Below are positions 45,180-58,503 of a stretch of 64,000 nt of DNA, piece after piece. A program made the translations under genes and the position numbers. Source of the stretch: Strigamia acuminata (Eukaryota; Arthropoda; Chilopoda; Geophilomorpha; Linotaeniidae). Location: contig OX442314.1 in the NCBI GenBank assembly GCA_949358305.1, positions 22,871,060 through 22,935,059 of the forward strand, written 5' to 3'. Below the pieces are notes generated by a model. The model saw only the letters and a list, made by a program, of their open reading frames with translations, was not told where the DNA came from and made no database searches. Position 1 is the stretch's first letter, and every line of letters begins with the position of its first letter.

Positions 45180-46260
45180 TAGAAGTATATTTATGTCAAA
45201 GTTAATTGTTTTATTTCTTTTTTTTGCGGGTGTTTTGAAAGGTTTTTTGTGCGTTGTTTTGGTTTTGATGTATATTTAATATCGATTTTTTTGGGTGGGT
45301 TGCAAGGTTAGACAAACACCGAAGAATTTTACATTTTTTTTTCGTGAAAATATGTGCAAAATGTTTTTTTTTTTATATATAAAATTCACTTTATATTATT
45401 GGGTTATTACATTTTGGCGAGTTATCGTCGATGGTTCGCTGTATACGTGAGAGAATTTTATCAAGTTATGAGATTTTGACGGATTTTGTAGTATGGTTTG
45501 ACGATTTCGAGATTTGATTCGGTAATTGAAACTTAATGAAAAATTGTCCGCATATTTGAGCACGATAATTGTAGTTATTGCAGTGGGGAAAAAATGTAAT
45601 GTATACAGTCCCACCTCGCTACAGCGAATTACCATACGTCACAAAACACATTCTGTATACAATGTTTCACTACACTGAAAAATTATTTAAGATTTTGAAT
45701 TTTTTTTGTTATAAGTTTAATATAATGTTTATTTTTTTTTTGCCTGTACTGTAAATGAATTTACTAGGACTGGTGGAATCTGGTTTTGTAAAGCCAGGAA
45801 ATAGGGACATTTCGTTTTTATCTTTTGCCCCTAGAGCTTCACTGCACTTCACAGAATGGAATTGGCCAAAAAGTATGAAAACTGGGCTATAGGATTGGCG
45901 AAGAGTAATAACAACAAATGAAACAAAAATAAATCATAAGTTTAAATTCCTTATTAAAAGAAATTAAAAAGTAAAGTTTTGATGGTTTTTTTTTTCAGGA
46001 CAAAGAAGCAATTTACAAAATATTTTTAGATCTCTCAAAATTTGCATCATAAATTTTTCATGAGAAATGAATTTTTCAAAGTTTGAAGGCGTTAAAAGAG
46101 CACTTTACCTGGTTCCATGTTTGCTTCTCTCTCCCATGTGCTTTCCATAGTTCCTCTCAAGTGATCTTGTGGCATTTGACTTCCTTTGACAAAATATTTG
46201 ATATGGTTAGTTTTAGTTTCCTGTTCGTGCCAATTGCTGTTCCATGCCGCAAACACAACG
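45180..46260. other. Intergenic upstream of the sushi/MAM gene
   Basis: AT-rich. A pogo-like terminal motif (TACAGTCCCACCTCGCTACA) at about 45604 has no clear partner. The last 200 bp before ATG 46261 is the likely promoter and 5' UTR. No gene seen. Confidence 0.4.
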
Positions 46261-46541
46261 ATGTCTTACAAGTCTCTACTTTTTCTTGCCCTGTTGAGTT
46301 TCAGCTGCATCTTATTGATTCCTTCGGAAGGTCAAAGTATAAGTAACGTCATTTCTTCACATATATTTCACTTTAACCTTCATAATAGCAGAAATTAATT
46401 TCTTTTTGTTAGCTGCCATTACGGATCGAGTAAATTTTATTCTCGATAAATCTGATCATTGACTTCAAAGTCAATAAACTCATCATTAAATATAAAAATT
46501 TTAAAATTCAAAACTCAGTCTTAATAATTTTATTTGTTTGT

Positions 46542-46572
<31 letters not shown>

Positions 46573-49191
46573 TATATTTATTTGGTGCTATTTTAGGTCG
46601 ATCTTGTCGTATCCCAAAGTTTCCTAACGGTAAACTTAAAATAAAGGGACGTGGACGAATCTTGCGGTATGTTTGTTTGAACGGGTATGAATTGGTTGGT
46701 CGTCGGATGTCGACTTGTTTGCGATCACACTGGTCAAATCCAACTCCGGTTTGTGTAGGTAAGTTATAGCCACCTTACATAAAGAGTTTGTAATGTAACC
46801 TTGAAGGTCACATCCGTTATTTACTGATAACAGCTTGAAACACGTGGAAATTTGCGAAATAAAGGTTTAATACGATTTTATTTACAGCTCCTGGTTGTTC
46901 GCTGGATGTTATGAAAAATGGGTACTCTATGCGCTCCCACAGGGATGCTTTCGTCAGTTTTTATTGTGATCCTGGATATACGTTGGAAGGAAGTAGTAGT
47001 TTATATTGTGATGGACGAATCTGGAATTCCACCACGCCGGTTTGCTTAGGTATAAGTACAAAGTAGATGGTGTCAAGAGCTTGACTTAATTGCCAGCCAT
47101 TTAAGCCAGTGCTGTGTCTACACATCTTAATTGTACCAGGCACCTCTTGTGTCAATTGGCTTTCGGATTGGTCATTTACACTGGCTGTACTCTTGAACTA
47201 ATTTAATTTAATTTAAAGCATAAATGTAAAAATAACGTAATAATTTGCTGGAGTTATGGGAGGGCTAATACTGTATTTTTTTAAAACAAAGTTATATGAA
47301 GTTTTTTTTTAATTTTATCAAAATTTTATTAAAATCTCAAAATCTCATCAAAATCTCAAAATTTCATCAAAATTTCATCAAAATCTCAAAATTTCATCAA
47401 AATCTCAAAATTTCATCAAAATCTCAAAATTTTATCAAAATCTCAAAATTTTAGGAAATTATTTCTAAATTTCATCACATTTTAATCAAAATTTCATGAA
47501 AATATTTCTAAATTTTATCACATTTTAATCAAAATTTAATGAAAATATTTCTAAATTTCATCACATTTTAATCAAAATTTCATGAAAATATTTCTAAATT
47601 TCATCACATTTTTATCAAAATTTCATAACACAAGGCTGGCAAAATAAGGCTGGCAAACAAATAGGCAGGCAAATTCTGAATATTTTATTAATTTAATCAA
47701 TAATAAAAAGGGACAAATCCAAAGAGGCTGAATTGGAAGTTAGGAAATAAGAAAAAGGCTAAAATCGGAAAGGCTGGAAGTTATAAGGCTGGCAATGCTG
47801 TGCACCAAAAAAATGTGCAAATCTATTTTAAATCAATTTTTTTAAAATTTTGATAAAATTTTCCCATATTTGACGGAAATTTTGATTGAATAAATTCAAT
47901 TAAATGAACATAATCACATAGAGTAATAAATAGATAACAACAATTTCAAAATTTTGTTTTTAGCCTCTCAAAAAAACCCACCTCCATCATGCGATTTTGA
48001 GTCTCCGGATTTATGCGGTTGGAGCCACGACGACACACACGAATTTGAGTGGACACGCCACAACTTTGCAACGCCTTCGGGTCACGTAGGAACCGGACCT
48101 TCGTACGACCACACGCTTGGCGAAGGAAGCGATGGTAACACCCAACATGCATTATTTTGCTTATTTATGTTGCAATCAGGCAATGGTCTATGAAAGATTT
48201 ATTCAAATTTACATCGTGTAAACTGGTAGTTGCACTATTGACTGTTGGGGGGGTTGTGAGTGGAAAGTTGGTTGCCTGGGGTCTGCAACTTAAGTAAGTG
48301 CTTTTAATATATTCCTCGTAGTTTGTCGGTGAGAGCTAGGCACAGAAATTGCTGTCTTTAAAGACTTGGCTGTAATTCAGTAACTTTTACTACACACTTA
48401 AATTTTATAATTATCATTACAGGTCATTACATGTACATAGAAGCCTCAAGTCCGAGGAAAGAAAACGATACTGCGCGACTAATTTCACCTGTTTATGAAG
48501 GCAGTCTCAGCACTAACGGATGTTTTAGGCTCTGGTACCACATGTTTGGTGCAACGACAGGTAATAAAATAATGGAATTTTGTCGCGAAAAAAAGCCGAT
48601 AATGAAAAATTTCCAACAAATTGGACAATTTGAATTGCACTTTTATTCAAATTGACTCATTTCGTCATAAATTACGTCCGTTTATCGATTAAAATTTGCA
48701 TTCGACATTCATGAATGTAATCAAATTGAGAGGACAACCTTTGAAAAATTTACTGGAATAAACCTCTAAATTTTTTATTATCGAGCTTATTGAATTAATG
48801 GTTGCAAAGTGAATATGCACGTGCAGAAATGAAGTAAATTGGGTCAAGGGATTGCGAACGATGTGCATTTGACGTTGTCGTATTTCTACGCTTCGAATGG
48901 CATGTTTTTCTCTGACTTTAGTGGATGACCCAAAATAAAAGGAATATATATATTTCAGCCCAAAGTGAATAAGCCGTCTTTACTGCTGGAGTTACGACTT
49001 TACCGCATTTCCAGGCAGGGTAACTCACTTGGAAACAAAGGGTTATTGCAAATGGATGCTCACCTCTCTCTCTCCCATATCTTATTCACGGCTCGATTCA
49101 TTCTTCCTTAAATTAGACCTAAGAAATTGATTTTGTCAACGGTGCTCAGTGGAATTTTTTCTCTTTTTTTGTCTAACTCGACGACTTTTAA

Positions 49192-49225
<34 letters not shown>

Positions 49226-52200
49226 TTTAAAAAAAAATCTAAAGTGGGGCTTTTTTCAGGATCAGGAAATTTGCGAATTTGACTCTCTCAAGGATTTGTT
49301 CGAGCTTCTTGTCTTACTTATCGAACCGTCTTGAGTCGACTGTTCGTCTCAGACCAGACGTAAAATGGTCTTTTAAAATGGAATGACGGGAAAGATAATT
49401 TGAATATATTTGGGGACAGATTCGGCAGTTGAAGTTGTCCCTATCTAGTACACTTGAATTTAAGGGTTTGTTTTCTGTCTTGTGATCGGTTTTCTTCATC
49501 AATCGTTGGTTGATCTTGTTTACTTAACGCGTGACTAAATTTCACGATGTAAATATTGTGATTGACCCCTTTTTTTTCTATCTCTCTCGTTATTTTCCTG
49601 GATTTTGGAAAATGTCCAGTTTGTTTCTCATAACAAATAAAAAACGAAGCAGGGAAAGACAGTCGAATTAAATTATAATTCCCCATTAAACTCACAAACT
49701 TCGTTTTGTTGCTTTTTACTTTTTGGTGGACATTTATTGACCACAAAGAAAATCCGCTTATTTGAGGTGGATATTCTACTTTTTCACACGTAATATTTAA
49801 CCGAAACTCTTTTCCAACCCACATTTGAAACAATGCACATAAAATTGAGGAAAACTTTGAGACGAACCCGATTTTCTTATAAAACCAGCATTGAATTATA
49901 CGACTCGTTTCTAGTGCAAGTTTTGCAGTAAACAATTTTATTATCGATGAATTTCGTGGCCGTATATTGACAGTTATATGCAGTCTAAATCATATCTAAA
50001 GTTCCATAAAAACATTGTTGCTTTTGGCTCTTTCTTGAATTTGAAGTTGAGAAAACTTATATTGTAAACAAGCATTCGGGGAACGCCAACAATTCCATGA
50101 TTAGAGGGAAAGATAGATGAGCTGAATCTATATTTGGCCACATCATCATCAGTCTTTAATTAATTAATTGATCACTTACCCCCCTCCAAGCACGACTTAT
50201 ATGTTTTGCCGCGGTAGTATTTTGACTTGAAGTTTCTGATAATTATTTAGGGCTTCACTGAAAGAAGTAATTACATTGCAACTTTGAAGTTTATCATATA
50301 AGCAATTAAACGTGGATGAAAAAATTGTCGAGTCTTCTAATTAGGTTTTGCGTTAGCTCCTCCAACTAATGGAAGTTTGTTATTAATAAGATTAATTAAT
50401 CGGTGTTAAATCTTTCGGTTGGTAAAATAGACTTTACGTTCGAAATTTATTAATTAGTTTACGGCAATTAATTAATTGAAGTTTTTTGGTTTTTATTTTA
50501 TATATATATATAAAATGGGAGTCTTTTATTTTGTATTGTATCCGTTTTTCTGCGGCTAATTTGCCAGTTGTCTTCCGATAAACTCGACAGTGATGATGTT
50601 GAAATTGATGATTCTTCGCTTTGACGTTTGTGCTAGTGGGAGTCTACACGGAGCGAGGAATCGTTAAAAGGGAGAGGACTCGTGGGATCTTTAATAGCAA
50701 AAAAAAATATATTTTTTTTGGGGGGATTCTTTCTAATTGATACACATGAAAAGAATGTATAAGAGAAAAGTTGGAAAAATTTGCGATTTTATTTGTTCAA
50801 TTGTATTTTTTTTTTCTATTATTTTTTTTTAGGTTCTCTGAGTGTTTTTGTGAAGCCAGAATCACAGAGACTGCAGGGACTCTTACCTCTCTACGAAAAA
50901 ACTGGAAACCAAGGGAACAAATGGATCGAAGGAATTATGATACTTCCACAACTTCAAGAAAACTTCCAAGTAACAATCAAAACTAGTAGAATTTTTTATT
51001 TGTGTTATTTTTCTAATTGATCATTTTAAACAGATAGTAATCCAGGGAGTTAGAGGAGCTAGTTACGTGAGTGACATCGCCATTGATGATGTGCAACTGA
51101 GTACTGACTTGGATTGCCCGGTTGATAGCGACGAAACCAGTTCAGGTAAATATTCACTAGATAACAGCATTTCATTTGCTTAGTATAATTTTAATTGGAT
51201 TGTATTTATTGACCCCCTATTTCGATTTTAAAAAACACCTAAATTATTTAATATTACACACATTTATTTTCCCACCAAATTATTGATTCTACTCCCCATT
51301 TTCAGTGATTGATTCCGATAATGTTTTTTCGACGTTCCGAACGTTTTTAAGTCGTTTTTACGTCGTTTATAGAATGAACTGTATAAATTATAAGCAGCAT
51401 GGTTTGGTCAATAATACATTCCAATTTTATTTTGCTTCATTATACTAAAATTTTGAATTTGTTATTGTCGTATAAATAACTGTCAATTTTCTGTTGGTCT
51501 GCAAATTAATGATAACAAACCAGAGACGAGATTAGTTAATTTTATTTTTAATAACAAATGATGGATTGTTAAAGAATGTTTTTGATTAATGCAAGCAAGT
51601 AATTAATTGCAACGTTTGTTGTTCGCAAGTCTCATAATTCAATCACCGATGGGATTTCCCAGCATCATGTTCGAGTTTTAATTTCATCCACGAGCATTAA
51701 AAAGTGTTGACTGAAGGTGTAGTGGAATTGTCATAAATTCCCACAGTCATATCGCAAGAAAAGCGTCTTTCGATGATAGATGATTGGGAGAGCCGAAGAA
51801 GAGTAGTCTGGTGGTGGTAATGCTTGGGCGAATACGTATGATGGGAATGGACGAACCAACCAACCAGATGAACCCGAGTTAGGAAGGTGATAACTCCCCC
51901 TAGACATCAATAAAAGCCAGAACATGAGCAAATAAGAGTTATTCATCACTTCCACCTTGTATGATTTCCTCAACTTGCCCGGCAACTTTCCAACACCCAA
52001 AACGTCTTTCATATTTGGCATTGTCATAAATTACTATACAGTTACATGATTGCACTGTGTAGCAGATTTCCCAATAGGCCTGATGGGCCTAGAGCACCTA
52101 AATTTCTTATTCTCCCCCCTGTTATGTAATTATTTAACATTGGAATGACCAAAGGTAGACTGAATGTTTGCGATTCTCGCTACAGAATCGGAATTAGTTT

Positions 52201-53782
52201 CATGTGATGGTGATATCGATTTATTTGCTGCTTCTAAGATGAGACAAAAAAGCTGGGGGCGGCAAAAAGGAAAGTGCCTTTGCGCGGCAAAATTGTAAAT
52301 CTAACATTGATTACATATGCGGACAAATATGTTTTCGGTATCAATAGATGTAATAGGTTTAATGTCGGTCAAATAAAGCGATTTACATGTGTAGGCGCAA
52401 CGGTTGAAAGTGAATAGTGTGCACTCAAGCTTGTTAAATAATGCAAACTAGGTAACTTTTTAGGTATGTATACTCTTGTCAACTCCAAGATAAACCCCAC
52501 TCCCATTGGCCTGTCTAATTACTACTAACTGTAGACTGTATACTACCACCAGGAAAAGTAGTTTTGTATTTTTTAAATTTTTTTTGTTATTATTATAATG
52601 ATTAAAATTATTTGAAATTATTTGTATTTTGTAATCAAATGTTTTTTCCATTTATAAAATTAAGTTTTATGCTGTTTTTAATTCAATGTACATGGGTGTT
52701 CAGTTTATTGGTTGCTTTGTCAGGAAAGCAAACAATTTTTTAATTTTTTTTTTCGATTACATTGTCTGTACATCAAGTGCAATTTTGGTGGTTTGGTCTA
52801 CATTTTTGTGTCGCTACACAAGTGAAATGGCTCGGCCAATGAGAATGAGACTTATCTTGGAGTTGACAAGAGTATAGTTGAGATTTTTCTCCACCGATTT
52901 GAACGCATCTAATGTCATTGACAAATTTATATTTAAAAGAAAAATTTTCAATATACAACAGAAACTGTATCTGATGAACCAACTGATGAACCAATAGATT
53001 GGCCAACTCCAGCTGTACCAACAATTGCATCTGTGACAGATGAGCCCACTACAAGCCCAGTTGTGACTACAATTCCCACCACTACCGTTAGTTCAACACT
53101 TTCCACTGTAACAGATGCGCCTAGTACGATTACAACCACGACTGATAGGCCCACAGAGACAGAGGAACCCGAGCCAAGAACAGTTGCAACTACAATTAGA
53201 ACCACCACTACGACTGAACCAACAGCTCCGACCACTGTTACGACTAAACCAACAGCTCCGACCACTGTTACGACTAAACCAACAACTTCTACCACTGCTA
53301 CGACTAAACCAACAACTTTAACCACTCAGAAGGAAACGCCAAGACCAACGCCGCCTACTAGAAAGCCAACACCAGCCCGAGTTCCATCAACTAACAATCC
53401 AAGCATCAAAACAACCTCTACCCCCACTATTCCCTTGGAGACCAGATTGCCATCAAGCACCGCTGCCCGAGCAACAATGTCAACAACATCAACAACTCCT
53501 TTTCAAAGAACTATTTTTCCTCGTAAAACCACCACATTAATACCTGAGCAAGTGAAAAAACCAGAGAAAAGGTCAGATGATGCAGCATCGAACAAGGCTC
53601 CCTCTTTAATGACTGTGGTTTTGGTGGTTGGAGGGGTTTTGCTGATTGGCGTTGTGTTTGGTGGAGCTTATTTTCTACACCGGAGACGTAAATTGAATAG
53701 GGAGAAATTGGCGGATGATTCGGATGTTAGATATTTGAAGGACGATGAAATTCAGATAGAAACTGATAATTCTGGTTTGTAA
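46261..53782 (+). CDS. Type I membrane protein: two sushi domains, MAM domain, mucin-like stalk
   Basis: Eight exons: 46261-46336, 46597-46758, 46888-47049, 47964-48134, 48423-48560, 50833-50969, 51034-51145 and 52962-53782, giving 592 residues. The signal peptide is residues 1 to about 24 ([20 protein letters not shown]). Sushi 1 (about 27-79) and sushi 2 (about 80-133) each occupy one exon with four cysteines and the W-x4-P-x-C ending. The MAM domain (about 144-315) spans four exons: [32 protein letters not shown], and [19 protein letters not shown] Thr/Pro-rich O-glycosylation stalk (about 325-530) contains 12-residue repeats [11 protein letters not shown] transmembrane helix (about 535-557, [20 protein letters not shown]) is followed by RRRK and a 35-residue cytoplasmic tail. 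The architecture suggests a cell-surface adhesion or recognition molecule. All sushi and most MAM junctions are phase 1, typical of shuffled modules. No named orthologue assigned. Confidence 0.88.
46528..46572. repeat. (TTTA)n microsatellite
   Basis: About ten TTTA units with slight interruption, in intron 1 of the sushi/MAM gene. Confidence 0.8.
47310..47630. repeat. Two adjacent AT-rich tandem repeats in intron 3
   Basis: 47325-47455 repeats CATCAAAATCTCAAAATTT (about 19 bp, six to seven times). 47455-47625 repeats a 43-bp-type unit containing AAATTTCATCACATTTTAAT. The second appears derived from the first. Confidence 0.75.
52471..52874. mobile_element. Tc1/mariner-type MITE in the last intron of the sushi/MAM gene
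   Basis: A 404-bp element with inverted ends TACTCTTGTCAACTCCAAGA, identical for 23 bp and similar for about 40, flanked by TA at 52469-52470 and 52875-52876. It lies only 87 bp upstream of the exon 8 acceptor. No transposase frame. Confidence 0.85.
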
Positions 53783-53869
53783 TTTGTAAAAGAAAAAAAT
53801 TAAAAAAAGATTTTTTTTTCTTACATTTTTTCATTTCTTAATTCAAATTGAACGATTAAGCTAGTGGGA

Positions 53870-53875
53870 AATAAA
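53870..53875 (+). terminator. Poly(A) signal AATAAA of the sushi/MAM gene
   Basis: It lies 88 nt after the stop codon; a second AATAAA at about 54064 is an alternative. Confidence 0.45.
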
Positions 53876-54557
53876 TTTAAATGCGTGTGAAAGTCGATGA
53901 ACGTATTATTTATTCAAAATACTTTCTTTGTTTTCTCACGCACTCCGGCTGATTTTATTCCTTTTCGTTAAATGGGGATTTATTTGAAAGAGCTGTTTGT
54001 TTTAACTTGTACTCATTAATGCATTTAATTATGTAGTTTGTATTGTTATTTTTTTTTTGTGTAAATAAATTTAGCTACAATCTATTTAGCTGTGATTTCG
54101 TACATTTTAATTTTTAAATCGGGCTTGAAACTTTGACATTTCAAGAACAGTTGGCGTAAGCATTTGCCTTTGCTGCTCTACTACCTACGCTCCAATCTCG
54201 TCGCTTTTTGGCGCTTTGTGGTTGCTAACTGTCAATTTCAATTCGAGTGACGTTCAGAAGATTCCTCTCGTGAAGGGACTGTAATTTAAAATGGGACGGA
54301 TGAGAACGAAAATTCAAATCGACCTACATACATATCACGTCGTTCTTTTTCGCTTTTCAAACTTTTTTTAAAAAAAAACTGAGATGATTGTTAAAATAAT
54401 ATAATATTTAATATTTTCGAGGGAGTTAGTTTTATTATTTATTAAACACTTGGAAAACTTGCACGTGTGAAGCGAAATAAGGAAGAACCTGATGTCTTTT
54501 TGTTTAATACGTACACCAGAGGTCACGTGGGACGATGTGTCACGTGTTCACAGAATA

Positions 54558-54861
54558 ATGATGGCGGCGGCTGTAACCGGTAAGTGTCGTAACTTGTAAT
54601 AATATTATTCCTGTTGAATAAAACACTTATTTAAACTCTCGAACTATAACTAGGATAACACAGGCAAGTCGTTTCAAGCAGATTTAATTGATGATTAATC
54701 GGCGAATTGAAAAAAAACATCACATAAAATGTATTTATTTTCAGGTACCCGTGTGCGATGTATTTATTTGTCTAAGCTGGATGAAGATTAACAACTTTCA
54801 TCATTTGTCATTTACTGACAGTTCTATTGATAATAAACCGAGCATCTAAGAAGAAATCAAA
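54558..54861 (+). other. Probable first exons of a rightward transcript
   Basis: Two CACGTG-containing sites (about 54522-54545) precede ATGATGGCGGCGGCTGTAAC and a strong donor CCG|GTAAGT at 54580. A second exon, 54745-54861, follows a TTTTCAG acceptor and ends at AAA|GTAAGA. Joined, they encode only 22 residues (start MMAAAVTGTRVRC, stop 54789-54791), so this is more likely a 5' leader with a small upstream frame than a complete gene. Any main coding exons would lie farther right or beyond the window. Confidence 0.4.
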
Positions 54862-56130
54862 GTAAGAAATAATTTTATCTATTAAGATTAATAATAACTC
54901 TAACCCTAACCAAATTATAATTGGAGTTTGTACCGAGTTGGACCGAATATTTCCCGCACTTTGACTGATCAAAGTTCTCCATCATCTTGGGTCAGTGGTT
55001 GAATTAATCCGACTTTGTTGTCGGGATTCCTTGAAAATGGCGATTGTCCGTTAGTGCGGTATTTGACATTACTTCACGATAAAATAATTGAAACCTGAAA
55101 TAATGGTCACATGCATAAAATTTTCTTTGCAATTGGAATAAATTCTGGACGTGCACAAGACAGGAAATCTAGAAATACCAATTCTAAATTATTATTTTTT
55201 TTGTCTCCCTCACATATCCGTAATAGAGGTCGACTAAAACAGTGATGTCAAAAACGTGGGATTTTTTTCGTATATGACATGAAAGTCGGAGCTTAAGGCA
55301 ACGGTGATCGCTTTAGATTTTGTTATATGAAGGCCACGATCTTGCAATGATGCAAGGGATCCTGTCAGTTTGACGCACGTCAATTTGGCGCCCACGTCAA
55401 TTTGGTGCGAATCAAATTGGTGCAGGTCAATTTCCCATTTCCTATCTCGAAAAGTAGGGGGAGTCGAATTACAAACTGCTCGACTCTATATTTTGCACCC
55501 GGTATGTTGATGCGAAATTCAAACTGCGCATGTCATTCTGCGCATGCATTTAACATGGCGATTGTCAAGCTTAGTGCACCCAAAAGAAATCAAACGACAA
55601 AATTGCGGAACCATGTTGTAAATTACTTTTATTAACGAATTTATTATTGTTTATTTACTTTATTTTAGCATTATTAAGTCTTAAATAAATAATGCTAACT
55701 AATAACTGGAATTAGGAAATCGCCTGAGTAGGCCGGAATGTAAAGTATGAATTTAGTACGAAGATATCGGCAATTTGTGATGAATAAAATAGCGTATACT
55801 TACAAGCAAATTATGTTTGAGTAAAATGCGCGTAATTTGACAAATGTCCGTACAAAATTTCAAAAATTAGGTACGTTTAAGGATGAAACAATCATGGGTA
55901 ATAGGGACAGGACGAGGGGCACTTGGATGAAGGCCAGCTTGAGTGTAGAGTAGCTGATGAATTTGAGTTTTTTAAAAAAATCAATATTTGCGCTCCTATA
56001 AAGTAGATTTATTCGTCCTAGATTCATCTAAAAGTAGCCATTGTGTCAAGGGGTCCAATTTTGTAGTTGAAAATATGGAAATTGAGCAATTGCAAAATAC
56101 TTTTTCGAATTTTTTCTAATTAAACATAAA
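54862..56130. other. Gene-poor DNA with a dispersed repeat copy
   Basis: Bases 55485-55730 share blocks with 59805-60240 (GCACCCGGTATGTTGATGC, and ACTGGAATTAGGAAATCG), a diverged copy of that element. Short blocks at 55365-55435 repeat the theme GTCAATTTGGCGC. No coding exon recognised. Confidence 0.4.
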
Positions 56131-56313
56131 CAGGGCCGGTGTGACACACATTTCCACCTGAGGCTAGCAAGGCATATGCCGCCCTTTTGAACAGTATAAA
56201 AATTTTTTTTTTTTTTTTTGAAAATAATCAGATTATGTGCCCAAAGATGCCGCCCCTAGAAATATGCCACCTGAGGTGACCGCTTCACAGCCTCACCCCT
56301 CGCGCCGGCCCTG
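56131..56313. mobile_element. hAT-type MITE with 8-bp target duplication
   Basis: A 183-bp element with inverted ends CAGGGCCGGTGTGA and CAGGGCCGGCGCGA. The flanking direct repeat AACATAAA (56123-56130 and 56314-56321) is the 8-bp duplication typical of hAT transposases. Internally, CACCTGAGG and TGCCGCCC recur in inverted orientation. Confidence 0.88.
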
Positions 56314-56921
56314 AACATAAATATGTTAATGCACACCGGCTGTTGTACACAATAAGCCGAAAATATCTGTTTACTATAGTTAGCACGCCAACTTTAGCCA
56401 GAACAAATTTAGCTATTGTTGCTATTGTTTTTGTTAAAATTATTCACAAAGGCTACATGAATGCCGAACTGGCGAGTTAGGAACAACCAGCTTTATCTCT
56501 TAACTTGGGGCAATGTTGCTGTGGCTAATGAGATAATCTCAATTTAGAGCAGGCAACCTATACAGCGATTTAAATGAACTGCACGATGTTATCCGCTAAA
56601 ATGAATTGCTGTTCCTTGCTGGATTGTCTCTTGGCTCCCCTTACATGTACACCGGTGACTACCACTACGACATTATTACTTAATTTATCAGTCCAAGAAC
56701 AACAAAGCTGTGGGGAAAGCCAAGCAAGCCAGCAAATGAAAGCGGACAGGTCAACCCTCATGCCAAGCAAGAACAGAACAAACACCAAACAAACAGCTTA
56801 CTTTCTTCTTCCGCAAAGAACTTTTCGTGCTGTGTGTGCCTGGGATTGTGTTGTGGCATATTGGCTAAGAAATTTGGCATCTCTTAATGCTGGATTAACA
56901 ACGCACCAAGGAAAGCAGTAG

Positions 56922-57028
56922 CTGCACTCAAAAAGTCGTGTTTTAAATGTTTTAGGTGGTTGTGTTTTTGTATTTTTTAACATCGCAATAAAAATACACT
57001 TGTAAAACGACTTTTTGAATGCGGGCAG
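56922..57028. mobile_element. Short foldback element
   Basis: Ends CTGCACTCAAAAAGTCGTGT and, inverted, CTGCCCGCATTCAAAAAGTC, 107 bp in all. A lone related end (CTGCATTCAAAAAGTCGTGT) occurs at 57491. No duplication identified. Confidence 0.6.
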
Positions 57029-57035
57029 TTTTTCT

Positions 57036-58503
57036 ATTTTGGATTGTTGGCCCCGTCAACTACGGTCAATGTTTTACGCTTTTACCACACGAATTGCGCG
57101 TTGGTGTGGTTTTTAATGGCGTGGGTGAATCCAAACCGCAAGATTGAAATCACCGCGCGAATTAATGATCTCACGATGGCTTTGGAGTAATATTTCCACT
57201 CTGGAAGATTTCGACCGAGACAACATTGTCACAAATGTTTGTGCTGGATTGAATTTGCTTTGGTCCTTTTCAAACAATACGGTAGCGGCTTTAATTTTAT
57301 TGCAATGCCTTATTAGTGCGGCAGCTTGCTCTGTGTGTGTGTGTGATAGCCAATACATCATTTAATGTACTGGTGAGTTAATGGAAGAAGTCGACGACAG
57401 CTGAGGCACTAATGGCTTTCGAAAACCTTCGCCACAACCAGGAACATCCAAAATGTTGAAGGTTTTTGTGTCAAGGTGACAATTACTACAGCTGCATTCA
57501 AAAAGTCGTGTTTTAAGTGTTTTCTGCGAATGCCGAACAAAAGCATGTCACTCATGGTTGTTTTTTGGAATATCGTAACAATGATCAACAAAAGTTTGTG
57601 CTCGCGCATTGAAAGAGCTTTGTTTGTGCCGCCAGTGTTGTTTTTTTGAAATGATTCAATCTTTCTTCCCATCTTTCAAAAGCAAACACAGATGGAATTG
57701 TGAAAGCCAGAGCTGCCTGGAATAATTTTTGTCAATTTAGAGTTCTCGTTTTGACATTTGTTGGTGCTATTGTTATAAATTTTCAATCGGTATGTGCTGG
57801 AATGGAATGTCACGTGATGTGTATCCCAAATGTGGTTTTACTACCATTTTGAAGCCATAGCAATAAAACCAGACTTCGAACATGAAGGAAATTGTCACAT
57901 AAATACGGTCAATATGGGCAAGTTGTGAATAATTTAGACATTTTTTTTTGCCATTTCGTTGCATGCTATATACATTAATTTGGGAGCAAATTGTGGGATA
58001 TTCTCATTTTTATTCATACAAAAATTATGGTGGAAACAATAGTTTCTCTAAAAAAAACAATTTCAGTTAACATGGGTATTTATGTAATTATATAATTATT
58101 TTGAACGAACTGAAAGTGTTTAAAAAGGCACACCTGCCATGTTACAATAGTTATTACTTAATAACTCAACATATTATTACTGAGTAATGTGGTGTTGTAT
58201 ATTGTTTATTTGTTGTAATGTACTTGATTGCCTTTAAAATGAAGGTTAACGTCATTGTAACAACATTATTATCACAAACTTTGTTGTAATGAGGGGTGAA
58301 AATAATTGTACACTGTTGTTCACATTGATTTGTTAGAGTAGTTCGAGGATCCTCATTCTACAATGACATTAAGGTTGAGCATGTTGGGAGAAATTGAAGG
58401 CGACTACGTCATCATCATCCGCACACAGTGAAAACCCCGTTGTGACTCGAGTCTAGGCCTGGGCTTGAGAGTTTATTTACGGCCTAAGATGGCCTGGTTT
58501 GGG
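57036..58503. other. Intergenic or intronic, no gene recognised
   Basis: Mixed-composition sequence. Open frames here lack splice logic and family resemblance. It may be 3' UTR of the leftward gene whose last exon is at 58504-58809. Confidence 0.35.

Noticed and set aside
49441-49935. 164-residue minus-strand frame in a sushi/MAM intron
   Set aside because: No signal peptide or domain, AT-driven residue content, and it sits inside a well-supported intron on the other strand.
52948-53325. 125-residue Val-rich minus-strand frame
   Set aside because: It is the antisense of the Thr-rich stalk repeat of the sushi/MAM protein.
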